Positions 21,796 to 32,165 of a stretch of DNA of 64,000 bases are shown here, one piece after another. The notes below the pieces were generated by a model that was given only the letters and a program-made list of their open reading frames with translations, was not told the DNA's origin and did not search any database. Positions within the stretch are counted from its first letter, which is position 1. Each line of letters starts with the position of its first letter. Made by a program: the position numbers and the translations under genes. Origin of the DNA: Camelus bactrianus (lineage: Eukaryota; Chordata; Mammalia; Artiodactyla; Camelidae); contig NC_133544.1 in the NCBI RefSeq assembly GCF_048773025.1, positions 63,477,501 through 63,541,500 on the forward strand, in the 5' to 3' direction.

Positions 21796-21909
21796 CTTAA
21801 AAGAAAAATAACTTGGCAGTCAAGAGAAAATTGACGGCGACAGTCTTGGCAAACAGCATTCGGAACCCCAGCACTGAGAGGGACATCATGTTTACCTTTC
21901 CAGCAGGAA
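21796..21909 (-). CDS. TRDC: TRDC exon 3, transmembrane region and stop
   Basis: 114 bases reading [20 protein letters not shown] and on to AKLFFF, with stop TAA at 21797-21799, one base before a GTAAG donor. A non-coding fourth exon must therefore follow, as in human. Confidence 0.93.
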
Positions 21910-23144
21910 CTGTGGTGGAATGAGAGTGAAAATGGGGTTTCAGCAGGAGACTAAATTTCCTCCCAGAAATTGGGCCCATGACACGAACACCAGCCGGCCC
22001 CAAACCACCATCATTCTTCCCAGCTGGGTGCTTCAGAAACCTAGTGAGGCACCCAGCGAGGCAAGCTTTGGAGAAACCCATGCTTGCAAACTCTGCTCCG
22101 AGAGTCATAGAGAACCCACTGGGCTCAGGTATGGTTTTTGTATTCTTTTGAAATAGAGTGATTTTTGGCCCATCTGACAATTACAGAGTTTGCTTTAACC
22201 TCAGTTCTAAAGTTGGCCCATGGTTTCAACTAACCTTGAGGTTCATAGCACGTCTTTGAAGTTTGATTGTTGTTTTCAGATGCCTTTGGTTTTGGAGTCA
22301 CTGGAACAAATAGCAGTGGTCAGGGTTACCATGACAGCCAAGAGGCTCAAAGGATTTCAGGTTTTAAAACTGGCGGTGGCTTTGAGTAAGTAAACTGAGG
22401 ACCAGAGGAGTGGCTTGGTTAAAGTCATACAGCTACTTGCACACCCGACTTACTTCCTGTCTTGAGATTTTTTTCATTATACCACAAGGCCAACATCTAG
22501 GTACACCTCTGATTTCTGGGAAGAGCTAAGATAGTTAACCCCACGATAGGCTGGATTGCTCTTTGTTTTGGCATTCACACTAGACTAGCTTGCACATGAA
22601 TTTTCAACCCTAGATTCTTTAGTATGAAGGAGACAGTGGCTGGTGAAGAGGAAAGATGAGGATGGAAATGAGATGGGCTTTATCTTAGATTCCAGCTCAG
22701 AGATGCAGCATGTTTAATTCCCAGTCAGTGGGCTATGACTGAACCCAGTCTTATTTCCAGCATGACGCTATACTGAGAGTGATCTGTCAAGATCATCTCT
22801 AATGTCTGTTTCCCTCTACTTTTCTTCCATACGATCCCAGCCCCTTGAGGCCGAATATGACCTACCTGAAACAGTTTTCTTCAGTTCTAAATCAGTGGAG
22901 TTGAAGATTTGTTCATTGTGTTGAACTGAACATGTCACTGAATCGGAATCTTCATACTGACCGAGCTTGATGGCACTGTACCTCCCGCTGGGAGAGACGA
23001 CAATAGCAGGGTCATATTCTTTTATTTTCTTGGCTGATTGTAGATTTATATTTATATCCTTAGGGTAGAAATCCTTCACCAGGCAAGCGACTTTTGTCCC
23101 ATTTTTCATGACAAAGACAGATGGTGTGGCAACAGACTGCTTTC
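21796..23144 (-). CDS. TRDC: T-cell receptor delta constant gene TRDC (three coding exons)
   Basis: Encodes the membrane-anchored constant part of the TCR delta chain, which pairs with gamma and assembles with CD3. Coding exons on the minus strand are 23144-22866 (Ig domain), 22300-22235 (connecting peptide) and 21909-21796 (transmembrane and stop); each junction has AG/GT sites and the frame runs on. The total is about 153 codons, the human length. The Ig domain has cysteines in VACLV and VTCSV, and sequons NGT and NST. The connecting peptide has one cysteine (TSKTC) for the link to gamma, and the transmembrane part keeps the arginine and lysine ([20 protein letters not shown]) that contact CD3. 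It is very similar to human TRDC, with no defect. TRDV3 lies downstream and TRDJ3 about 2.6 kb upstream. Confidence 0.96.
21910..22234 (-). other. TRDC intron 2
   Basis: A 325-base intron with a GTTAG donor and an attccaccacag acceptor. Nothing else is seen. Confidence 0.8.
22235..22300 (-). CDS. TRDC: TRDC exon 2, connecting peptide
   Basis: 66 bases reading [16 protein letters not shown] then TCYEPQ. The single cysteine should form the inter-chain disulfide, and NQT is a third N-glycosylation sequon. A GTTAG donor follows. Confidence 0.93.
22301..22865 (-). other. TRDC intron 1
   Basis: A 565-base intron with a GTAGG donor and a tgttccag acceptor. No other feature except a short MIR-like run near 22.39-22.44 kb. 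Confidence 0.8.
22866..23144 (-). CDS. TRDC: TRDC exon 1, Ig C-domain
   Basis: 279 bases after a tatttgcag acceptor; it starts with two bases of a split codon, matching the one spare base of every J. It reads [20 protein letters not shown] onward to LKKTVS, then a GTAGG donor. C1-type domain. Confidence 0.95.
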
Positions 23145-23905
23145 CTGCAAATATAATCAATTTATTTTGTGAGATGATTATCCACATGTGGGAGTTAAAC
23201 AATGGTGTTTACCTCAGTTCCCCTGGGGGCCGAACACTGCAATCCTGACACTCCTGCATCCTGTTAGTGCCCTGAGCTTGTTAGCACCTCCAAGAAAGGA
23301 TGGCCAAAGGAAAGAGAAATGAAAGGCAGGCAGTTTGCCTTCTAGTTAGAAGCTGCCAAGAGAGATCCTGGGAGCAGAGATGGAAAATGACAAATACAAA
23401 GAAGAATCTGGATCATCTGAGTTTCAATTATCTATGTTTTATTAATCAATCCTCTGGACAATTGAGGTTGGGCTGAATATCTGTCTTAATCAGTTGGTAT
23501 GCTTTAAATGCATGAGCCCTTGGACTGAGATCAGGGCAGGGTCTAAGAAGGACTATGAAACTGGTTCTAGCACTGTGCGGATGGTAGTGATGGAGTCACT
23601 TCAGGGTGTCAGCCCCATTTTTTGGACTGGAAGGGATCTGCTAAAGTTAAGCGGTCCATCTCTCTGCCTTTAGGTGAATTCTTCTTCTTTTGTAAGGGAC
23701 TACCCTACAGTTTATTTTGAGTCTTTAATCAGAGAGAAATAACTATCATTTTCAGGAAATCCTTACAACCATAAAACCAGTTGAAGCCCGTTTCTTCTTG
23801 TTTTGTTCTAAGTGGAGCTTATCATTGGGTGTCCTCCTCCCCTTCTTTCATGCCCCATCTTGGATGATCATCTATCTGCTACTCTGTATATAAATCTTCC
23901 TGTTC

Positions 23906-24070
23906 TTTTTTTTTTTTTTAGATATAATTTTTTCCTTTTTTTTTTGTCAATGGGGGGGGGGCAGGTAATTAGGTTTATTTGTTTATTCTTGGAGGAGGCA
24001 CTGGGGATTGAACCCAGGACCCCATGCAGGCTAAGCACGTGCTCTACCACTTGAGCTATACCCTCCCCCA
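23906..24070 (-). mobile_element. Camelid tRNA-Ala-type SINE
   Basis: Reverse complement of the same family as at 16.2 kb: gcaggtaattaggtttattt, ggggattgaacccaggacc, ggctaagcacgtgctctacc and gagctataccctcccc. A poly-T and poly-G run marks its A-rich tail side. Ends are approximate. Confidence 0.85.
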
Positions 24071-24204
24071 CTGCACCTTTTTCTTTCCTTAAAACCAGAG
24101 GTCCGGGGTGGGTGGGGGATTTTTCAAAGGGCTCTCCTGGAACGTACTTTCAACCTACAAAAGAAAACCTTCACTGTTTTATTTCCCAGCATAGCCGAAA
24201 CCAC

Positions 24205-24251
24205 TGATAACAGGTACTGATAACCCCAGCAGTAACGGCTTGGCAACCACA
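24205..24251 (-). promoter_or_regulatory. Putative TCR delta enhancer core (Myb + Runx, with GATA-like sites)
   Basis: The minus strand reads TGTGGTTGCCAAGCCGTTA, a Runx site (TGTGGTT) and a Myb site (CCGTTA) a few bases apart. This resembles the human delta enhancer element deltaE3 (TGTGGTTTCCAACCGTTA) as I remember it. Two TGATAA words (24205-24210, 24218-24223) are GATA-like. The position in the J-C intron is that of the human enhancer. Confidence 0.7.
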
Positions 24252-25719
24252 TGTTCTGCTCAGCCACCTCCCTTCAGAACTGTGGCGTTTCTCACTCACT
24301 CTACTGACTTTGGTGAGATGGGTTCCAGCTGATTTTCAAGGGAGCTATGAGTGATAGAGAAAGGAAACCAGTCCATTAAAAAACAGAAACAAAATAATCC
24401 TGTCTCCTTCGTTACTTAAGAGTAAGACCCAATCCTAGTCTGATTTAGTTGGCTAATTAACGCTTGCTTGGGATTTAAAAATCTAAATTCAAAGGCAGTT
24501 GCTAATGGTCACTTTGGGCTAGAGAGACCTGGCTTGACTAATTTGAACAATGTCATATAACCAACAAGACAGATGTCTGAAGAAGGTCATACACTGAGGA
24601 TGTTGAGCTCTGAATCTGTTACTCAGCATTTCAGATAGAGCATAACGAACTGGTTTGGTAAAACATTTTTCTCAGACCCTCTTTCTCAATTGGAAGATAG
24701 GGTCCAAACAGCTGTTTCAAAGTAAAGTGTTTAATCCATTCTTTGGTATCATGGTAGCCAGAGAAAAGGGTATCTGACTGAATTGAAACTTTGAAAAAAA
24801 AAAAAAGAGATGTATTCAATATGGTTGCCATATGTAACCTAGTCTATTTTGTATTAGACCTAAACCAAACTTTGAAGTTGTATAAAATTTGCACTGCATT
24901 GTAGTCTGAAATGTAAAGATTTAATTGCTTATCTTTTGAGAATTTCCAGTCTTTCTTCTTGGTCCACAAATGTAAGTACATTTCAGCAGGTGTTTCAAAG
25001 TGCTATTTGTTGGGATAATTCTTATTTATTTTCAGACTTTCTTCTTTTTTTAATGGGTACTAATCTGATGCTAAGGTTATGTGCTGGTAAACAATACAGA
25101 AAGAAGTATCTACCTTTCCTGAACAGTCTTTCTTAATTTATAAACTTAAAAATTCATCTGTGTTCTAGATTCACATAGAGCATCTTACTGGTTCCCTAAG
25201 GTTGGCAACATCTATAACAAATGTCACTAAGAACTTCAAGGATCTCTGCCAATATGGGACTTAACTTGAATGCTGAAATATAAGTTTGCTCTGCCTGATT
25301 ATTCTGACCAGGTTAACCACCTTTTTCCTAAATCTTCCAAACTGCAGGGCGTTTTTAAGGTTGCAGTAAGGCATGCACACTACTCTGTTTAGCCAAAGAG
25401 ATGAATAAGGATGAAGCAACTACCTGGAGAATTTGGGCCTCTGGCCCTCCTGCACTGGATGCTCCAACTATTAGTATAATGCTTCTAGATTTCTTGGTGC
25501 TTTCTGGTTTGCTCTGAAGACTTCAGAATTTTTTTTTTGTAAATAAAAATATTTATAGAGCTACTTCATCTACTCAGCCTGGTATCTTTACTGTGGTCCC
25601 CTCCACACTTGTACTATTCCATCTCCTAGTCATACTTTCTCATGTAATACAAACTGGATGGCAGCCCTAGTCCCAGGACTCAGTTTATCCCTCGAAATAT
25701 ATGGAAAAAATCAACTCAC

Positions 25720-25778
25720 GGTGCTCCACGAAGAGTTTAGTGCCAGCTCCAAAAAACATCTGTCGGGTGTCCCAGGAG
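25720..25778 (-). CDS. TRDJ3: T-cell receptor delta joining segment TRDJ3
   Basis: A 59-base J segment reading SWDTRQMFFGAGTKLFVEH on the minus strand, with FGAG intact and a GTGAGT donor. It matches human TRDJ3 (SWDTRQMFFGTGIKLFVEP) except for a few residues, including the last P to H. It is the J nearest to TRDC. The nonamer of its 12-RSS is poor (ACCGGTAAC), so low use is expected. Confidence 0.93.
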
Positions 25779-25806
25779 CACATTGTGGTGCTGCCTTACC
25801 GGTAAC
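25779..25806 (-). promoter_or_regulatory. 12-RSS of TRDJ3 (weak nonamer)
   Basis: Plus-strand reading: heptamer CACATTG, 12-base spacer, nonamer ACCGGTAAC, in which the usual A run is largely lost. Confidence 0.75.
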
Positions 25807-28049
25807 CAGCCTGGGGCTGGCCTAGGGCCTGGGCTGGAACATCTGTGTCCTGCCTTCCCAGCCTGGTCCCCAGCCTAGGGACCCCGCAGCACAGAGAACT
25901 ACAAAGCTGCCCTTGATGAGATCCGGGGGCCATGTGGGCAGAGTCTCAGTTCCCTTTGAAGCTAACAATAGTTTAAACTGCTGGATAAGGAGTTAAGCAT
26001 GAAATCCACAGCCAGGAAGCACTGGGACAGGGGACGGGGCTGAGACAAAGCAAGGGAAGAGGGTGACAGATGACCAAGAGCTGCCTTCAAGATGGAAAAT
26101 CTAACTCCTCATTTATTGGGAGGGCTCTCCAAGAAAGACACACTAGCCTGGGAGTAGGGATGGCGCACTGAATATTGACGTTTCTTGTAATGAATGTTAG
26201 GCGGGGGAGGGTTTAGACACAGGTCTTGTTCTCATATTCTGGTTCCCTTCTCTTGGGTCATAATACTGCTTTTTGATTAGAAACCTAATGTCTCCCCCAT
26301 CACTCAGACTAAGTCTCACAATAACAACAAATCTACTTTCTAATTCCCTGAGCTCAGAGAAAGGCTTTCTAAGGACCTGAAGGTTGAACAAGAAATTGGT
26401 AGCTGACAGGGAGCCCAGTGGTGCCGTGTGTCATGGATGCAGGTCAGAGAAACCAGCGCTTGCTTTGGATTGCTTATTTTTATTTTATAATTTCTCCTGA
26501 CTCTAGAGCTGGATGCAAGCCTCAAGAGGACAGAGTAATCATGTGAAATGGAATTTAAAAACCATATAGATTACTCTGCCTTATCACCAAAAAATCAAGT
26601 CTAGGGCTAGAGCTTGGCAAAAGGGAAGGATGGTTGTATAGGGCCATTATTTGCTGTCAAAACTTTAAGGATTGGGGGCTTGATTTGGAATTCTCACTCC
26701 CTCTACCTGAGCGTCATATCATCGTATTACAGTCAATCACTGCAGGAAGAGGGAACCAGAGAAGCAACTGGGGTATCACTGGAGAGGGCAGTTCAGCACC
26801 CCTCTCCTTCTTCCCTAAGACTCCCAAAGGCACAGCCTCAGAGATTTGATTCTAACACTGCAGATAGCTCTGAATTTCAAGTGGAAATCATTTAAAGGGA
26901 AAATGAAGCACAATACTTTTTGCTCAGATGCAGTTTGCCTAACATCAATCAGACTGCAATCAGTTACAACATGATTCTGTTTCCCTCCTTCTTTTCATTG
27001 CTCTAGTCTCCCCTCCAAGATAAGAAAACTCACCAAATTCCACTATTTCCCTGGAAGCAAGAGGCAATCAAGAATGCCTGTATGTTTATTTTACCTTCTA
27101 AGAGACACGACCAGTCCCTTTCAGATCTTTCAGTTAGCCTCACCCCATGGATGTAACTTCTCCCACTTGTTTATTTCCTCTGAAATAAACAAAATCAGAA
27201 TCTAACCCATGCCCCATTGGTTTTGGCATTTTGGAAAGCTTCTGAAAGATTGTTGTTCTCTCTACTGGTCCCAGTGACTGAATGTTGGCAGCTAACCAAA
27301 CTACCCAAATATAGCCCCTGGATTTCCAAACACTGGAACGGACCACCTGTGGACAGTATCTCCAGGAGAGCACCATTACTTCTCTGTTGCCCTGAAGTTT
27401 GCTGGCTGTGTGGCTCCCGTACCCTGCACTGGCTGTAGACTCCTGAGCCCTGGGCAGAGTCCTCAGATTCAGGGCTAACGAGGGAGGTGAGCATATAACT
27501 GCTCCTGGCAGACCCAGATGAGGATGGGACCTGGGAGATCACTTAGTCTGAGTCAGGCATGATGAATTAATACAAGTTCTTGGCAAAAAGAGACAGGGGC
27601 AGATTGGATTTTGTCATCTGAGGGAGAGAAGGCTCTTTTGATCTAACTCTTTCCTTAATAACATCATTCTTCTTTCCAACTCTCCCTCTTCCTACACTGT
27701 GACCACGACCCTTTCTGCTCATAAACAGTGGTGAGACTTCCCTTATCTCGAACTTGCCTTTTCCTGGTTTCAGTCCCTGACCAGGGGGCCAGAAGCCTGA
27801 CTAAGGGCTTTATTTAAGCAATTGTAGAAGACTTATCAGTACGAATCCTCAGAGCAGAGTCTCTAAGCAATACACAGAACATTTTCTTAAGAGAAATCTA
27901 ATGAATTTGTCCTCAAAAATTTCCCTGGCTCTTTGCAATAACAAGATAAAGGATAGATTTCCACTTTAGAACCCCCTAACTTCCTGAGAAGCTTCATTCA
28001 TTCAGGGCTATGTCACAACAACTCCACTGAAGTAAAAAGCATAACTTAC
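25807..28049. other. Intergenic TRDJ2-TRDJ3
   Basis: 2.2 kb of mostly unique sequence. I see no further J or D segment. Confidence 0.6.
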
Positions 28050-28103
28050 TTGGTTCCACGGTGAGTTGAGTCCCCTTTCCAAAGATAAGCTGTGCTTTCA
28101 AAT
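28050..28103 (-). CDS. TRDJ2: T-cell receptor delta joining segment TRDJ2
   Basis: A 54-base J segment reading LKAQLIFGKGTQLTVEP on the minus strand, with intact FGKG and a GTAAGT donor. It corresponds to human TRDJ2 (LTAQLFFGKGTQLIVEP). The 12-RSS has heptamer CACCACT and nonamer ACAAAAAAG. It appears functional. Confidence 0.93.
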
Positions 28104-28131
28104 CACCACTTGAGATGGCCTTACAAAAAAG
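28104..28131 (-). promoter_or_regulatory. 12-RSS of TRDJ2
   Basis: Plus-strand reading: heptamer CACCACT, 12-base spacer, nonamer ACAAAAAAG. Confidence 0.85.
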
Positions 28132-29495
28132 CCTCACTACCTATTTGCCCCCCTGTCTAGTCCATCTGTTTGGAAGTGGGTGGGTGGAGCAGAACAAGTT
28201 AGCTGGAGCCATAGAACTTTGTGAGGGTCCCTGAGATCTAAGCATTGCATTTTGGCAGCTTTTTTGATGTGTGTTATCTTCTGCGTGTTGACATTTAGAG
28301 AAGTCCCCAGGTTTTCTGCTTTTGTCTCCTCAACCTGTCATCTCTTCCCCCCAGATCTCGCTTCACGATCACATTTTCACAGGGAGGAAGGAATTAATTT
28401 GGTTTTGCTGAGAATTGTCAAATGGCTACTGTCAGCAGAAACATAGCTTTAAGGCTGAAATCAATCACAAAGCGCTATGCCTCAGCTAGAGGTGGAAGGG
28501 CCCGACGGCTGGATCAAGAGCCATTGATACGAAAGCCTTGGAGTCTCCTGAGAGGGCTACCGTTTGTATAAGGACTTTACTACTTACAAACAGCTTGTGT
28601 TTACAAACATCACTGAACAGACGCCAGGAGGTGATGTAATTAGGTCTATCTTACGGACGAAATCACCGGAGCTGAGCGTGGTGAAGACAGTGGCTGACCT
28701 GGGCCCCACTCTCAGGTCTCCAGACCCCAGTTTCCATCCACTGACCAGGAGTAATAGATCACAGGACTGCAAGGAGCCTCAGCTGTCATTTGTCAAAACC
28801 CCTGTGGTCACACCAGGGCTGATTAGTGGATGCAGAGGGGGAGCTTTGACTCCTTTTTCAATCTTTTTCATCAAATCACAAGATCCTCACTGGGTCATAA
28901 GACATTCATATTGTTGGACTGCCTTCCTTTTCCTACTATGCTGTCCCCTTAGAATTGGTCTGGGTGGTAATCCAGATCACAGTGTGCTAAAGCTGCAAGA
29001 CAGCTCGGATAGCATCTGAACTAGCTAGAGGGCGACTCAAGTTCAGTGAAGCCAAGGCACAGAGCTTGTCAGCCAAAGAGAAGGGTTGGAATTTGGCCCT
29101 TTGAATTCCTGGTCTTTGCATTCCTCTAACATGCTCACCGTCACACCTCACACTTACTAGATGTACTGTATACAGTTCTGGCTATGGCCTTGACCTGTAA
29201 ACGGCAAACGCATGGGTGTTAAGTAAGCTGGTTCTCTAAGGCTAGTCAGGCAAAGGGAAGACCCTCCAGGAAGGATAGTGGACCAAGAAGACCACTGCAA
29301 TGCATACCCACCCCGGATTTGATTGGAAACTCAGTCCCTGATCCTCAAACCATCCCTTAACCATCAAATTACCCGCTGGAGGGGTTTTCAACAAGCTGAA
29401 AAGTGCTTCTCAAGCTGATGACTTGGGAAAATGTTTAACAAGAATAATAGCCAAACACAGTGGTCAAAAGAAGGAAAATATAACGAGTCACTTAC
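28132..29495. other. Intergenic TRDJ4-TRDJ2
   Basis: 1.4 kb. A 151-codon open frame on the plus strand (28564-29019) has no recognisable similarity and looks like chance. No segment is seen. Confidence 0.55.
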
Positions 29496-29544
29496 GTGGT
29501 TCAACATTCAGATAGGTTCCTTTGCCGAATATCAGTGGATCCTG
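29496..29544 (-). CDS. TRDJ4: T-cell receptor delta joining segment TRDJ4
   Basis: A 49-base J segment reading QDPLIFGKGTYLNVEP on the minus strand, with intact FGKG and a GTAAGT donor. It matches human TRDJ4 (RPLIFGKGTYLEVQQ) and sits between TRDJ1 and TRDJ2 as in human. The 12-RSS has heptamer CACAGCT and nonamer CTAAAAACT. It appears functional. Confidence 0.93.
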
Positions 29545-29572
29545 CACAGCTGGTAAACCCAGTCTAAAAACT
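29545..29572 (-). promoter_or_regulatory. 12-RSS of TRDJ4
   Basis: Plus-strand reading: heptamer CACAGCT, 12-base spacer, nonamer CTAAAAACT. Confidence 0.82.
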
Positions 29573-30559
29573 GCCTTGCTGTCTCCTTACCGCAACCCTG
29601 GCCCCAGCTGCCAAGTCACATGATAGCCATTGGATGGGATTTTCTGTCTCATCTGCTTCATCTCTTTTCTCCTCAGTCTTGAGGGCTACCCTTCAGCACA
29701 AAGCAGGAAGTGATCCCTGTGTCAAATAGAAATCTAGTCCTTTGCCAGGTTATCATCTGAATTTGTGCTCTGAATGAGAAAGACTGGAAAAGGATTTCTT
29801 CGTTAGATCAGGAGCAAAGAAAAGTAGACTTGATCATAGAGTGGTGATTCTCAACCCTTAAGCTGCACCTACGTGGGACAAAGACCTAGTGGGTTATGTG
29901 CCCCACTCGGAACCTTTTAGGAGAATTCCACTTCATAACCAGTCAAAGCTTGGCATCGCTGACAAGCCTGGTGCAGCAGCCAGACTTAGTATAGAACAGA
30001 ATTAGAGTCTTCGGTACATTTTAATAACATATTCATGAATATCAAATTTGAGCAAGCTTTAATGACATACTCCTACTTAGAACTGACAGTTAAATTAGCC
30101 TCTGTCATATGTAAAAATCAGAGTCTATGAGATTGCTTGCATGTCACTCAAAAAATCCAAGGAGAAAAATATGCATTTTCAGATCAGTTTACAGCCCGTG
30201 CCGGCCTGCATATCACACTTGGAGAATCACTAAAATGGAGAGTGGTTCTTAGTTGTGATGAAGTGGGAAGATGTCAGAAAACCTGAAATCTAGTTCGACT
30301 CTATTTCTTATTCTGCAAACTAGAGAGCCCAGGTGTAATTATTAGAATGTTTTCTAGGTGTCGACTCAGAGTAAAAAGTTCTAGGATGTAATTTCACTAA
30401 GCTCAGAGCTTCCCGGGGCAGGACTGTGGGGAAAGGTTGCTGAGGGAGAAGAGAATCCTGTTTTTTTGGTGTATGACATGACAGGGCTCACTTCTTACAG
30501 CTCAGGGTGAGGACTGGAATCCAGGTTTCTGACCCCCTTGGTCTCTTCCCAAGGTCAGA

Positions 30560-31100
30560 TGTGACCGCCTTTCCCGTCTCTAACCTTCCCTCTCGAATCC
30601 AAAAGCCAACGTTCTTCCGGTGACTTACAAGCCACCCTGTCCACATTACCAACCTGACTTCATTTGCAGATTCTCTGCTGGTGACTCAGTCTCCTCCAGC
30701 TCCCCGGCCCCCCTGCATCCTTCACACACCCCAGGTAGTACCTTTGTTCCCTCTGCCTGGAAATGCTCTTCCTCCAGGTGCCTGCATGGTCCACTCTGCC
30801 AGCTGTTAGACTCTCTACTCAAGTGTCACCTTTCCAATGAGGCCTTCTGTGACTCCTCTGTTAAAAATTACATGCTGCTCCCTCCCACGAATGCTCTTTA
30901 TTCCCCTTCCCTGCTTTATTTCCCTTCACAGGGCTTATTACCATCTAAAATACTGTACATTTTATTTAGTGAGTTTGCCACCTGTCTTTTACACTAGACT
31001 GTAAGCTCCAGTAGGCATGAATTTCTGTTTTGTTCATGCCCATTCCCCTCCCCCACCCCCTTGGCACCTGGAAGAGTGTCCGGCACATAGTGACAGGGAC
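30560..31100 (+). repeat. L2 LINE relic
   Basis: L2-type 3' words in order: tgcctggaaatgctcttcc, tcaagtgtcacctttccaat, ttcacagggcttattaccat, agactgtaagctccagtagg and gtccggcacatagtga. Diverged, no open frame. Confidence 0.65.
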
Positions 31101-31194
31101 TTGTCACAGGTTGAGGACCTGAGATCAAGCTTGGCTCTGTAGGTTCCTAGCTTGCTTTCATTTCTATTTCCTTTTGCCTTATACCACCACTGAC

Positions 31195-31560
31195 TTGCTC
31201 ATTCATTCATTCATTCGTTTATTCATTTGTTCATTCATTCAACAAATATTTATTTACTGCCCTCAGCGTATTCGTGGATACCGTAAGGCACAACTCAGAG
31301 CCCTTGCCCTTCGGGATGAAGGGAGATAGCTGATAAGTCAGCATTCGGAGTTTCAGATGGGCATGAGGCTATAAATATAAAGCAGGAGAAGGGGACAGCA
31401 GGAGACAGAGGCGGTTGAAGAACTCACTAGATGTGATGTTTGAGTAAAGACCTAGAGAAGGAAAGGGAGAAAGCTGGGTGAGACGCTGGGGGAAAATGGT
31501 TCCAGGCAGAGGAACGGCAGACTATGGCTCTGTTCTGGAAGATGCTTATTGTGAGTGAGA
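31195..31560 (-). repeat. L2 LINE relic beginning with (ATTC)n
   Basis: Starts with a cattcattcattcgtttatt run, then aacaaatatttatttactgc and an agagcccttgccctt-type stretch, the reverse complement of an L2 3' end. It faces the L2 relic to its left. Confidence 0.55.
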
Positions 31561-31959
31561 GGGAAGGAATGCCAGTGGTGGGAGGGGAAATCTATCTGTT
31601 GGCATTTTAGAAGCGTGTTGAGGAGCCCAGGATTTTGTGGACTCCTCTTGGGGGGAGGTGGGGAAGAGAGATGCTCTGATCATTATCTGAACCCTTCTGA
31701 ATTTAGGAATCCTCGAGCCCCAGGGTTGTAATGCAGGGAATGGGCCTTGCCTGGAAAATGCCTCTTTCGGTAATTGGTTTTGGTTTCAGGGCAAGAGCCC
31801 GGCCTTGGTGAAGGATTGCAGTGGGGATGGCAGCTGCGAGGGAAACTGCTTAACTATTGCTTTAGACTCTTCAGGCAGCTTGGAAAGGAGCTCATTAGAG
31901 GCCTGAGAGGGCGGCTTGGATGCGCCCCAATCGAACTGCAGTCCCAACAGAAGAGCAGA

Positions 31960-32165
31960 GTTCTTAAGGATACAGATTTTGGAATCAGACAAATGATGTA
32001 AATTTTGACTTTGCTAAACTGTGTGGTCTTGGAGAACACCCCCTGATCTGTAAAATTGCAGGTAATAGTACCTAATTTTGCAGGATCACATGAGAACTGA
32101 GTAGCATGACATTCATTAATACAGTGCCTAGCCCAGTGGCTCGATACATAGAAGACACTCAGAAG
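31960..32165 (+). repeat. MIR-like relic
   Basis: Contains tggaatcagacaaatgatgt, tgatctgtaaaattgcaggt, gtacctaattt and acagtgcctagcccagtggc, MIR-type words in sense order. Confidence 0.5.

Larger units (their letters stand above)
23145..25719 (-). other. TRDJ3-TRDC intron
   Basis: About 2.6 kb. It holds a camelid SINE and the putative delta enhancer core at 24.2 kb. The rest is unassigned, AT-rich unique sequence. Confidence 0.7.
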
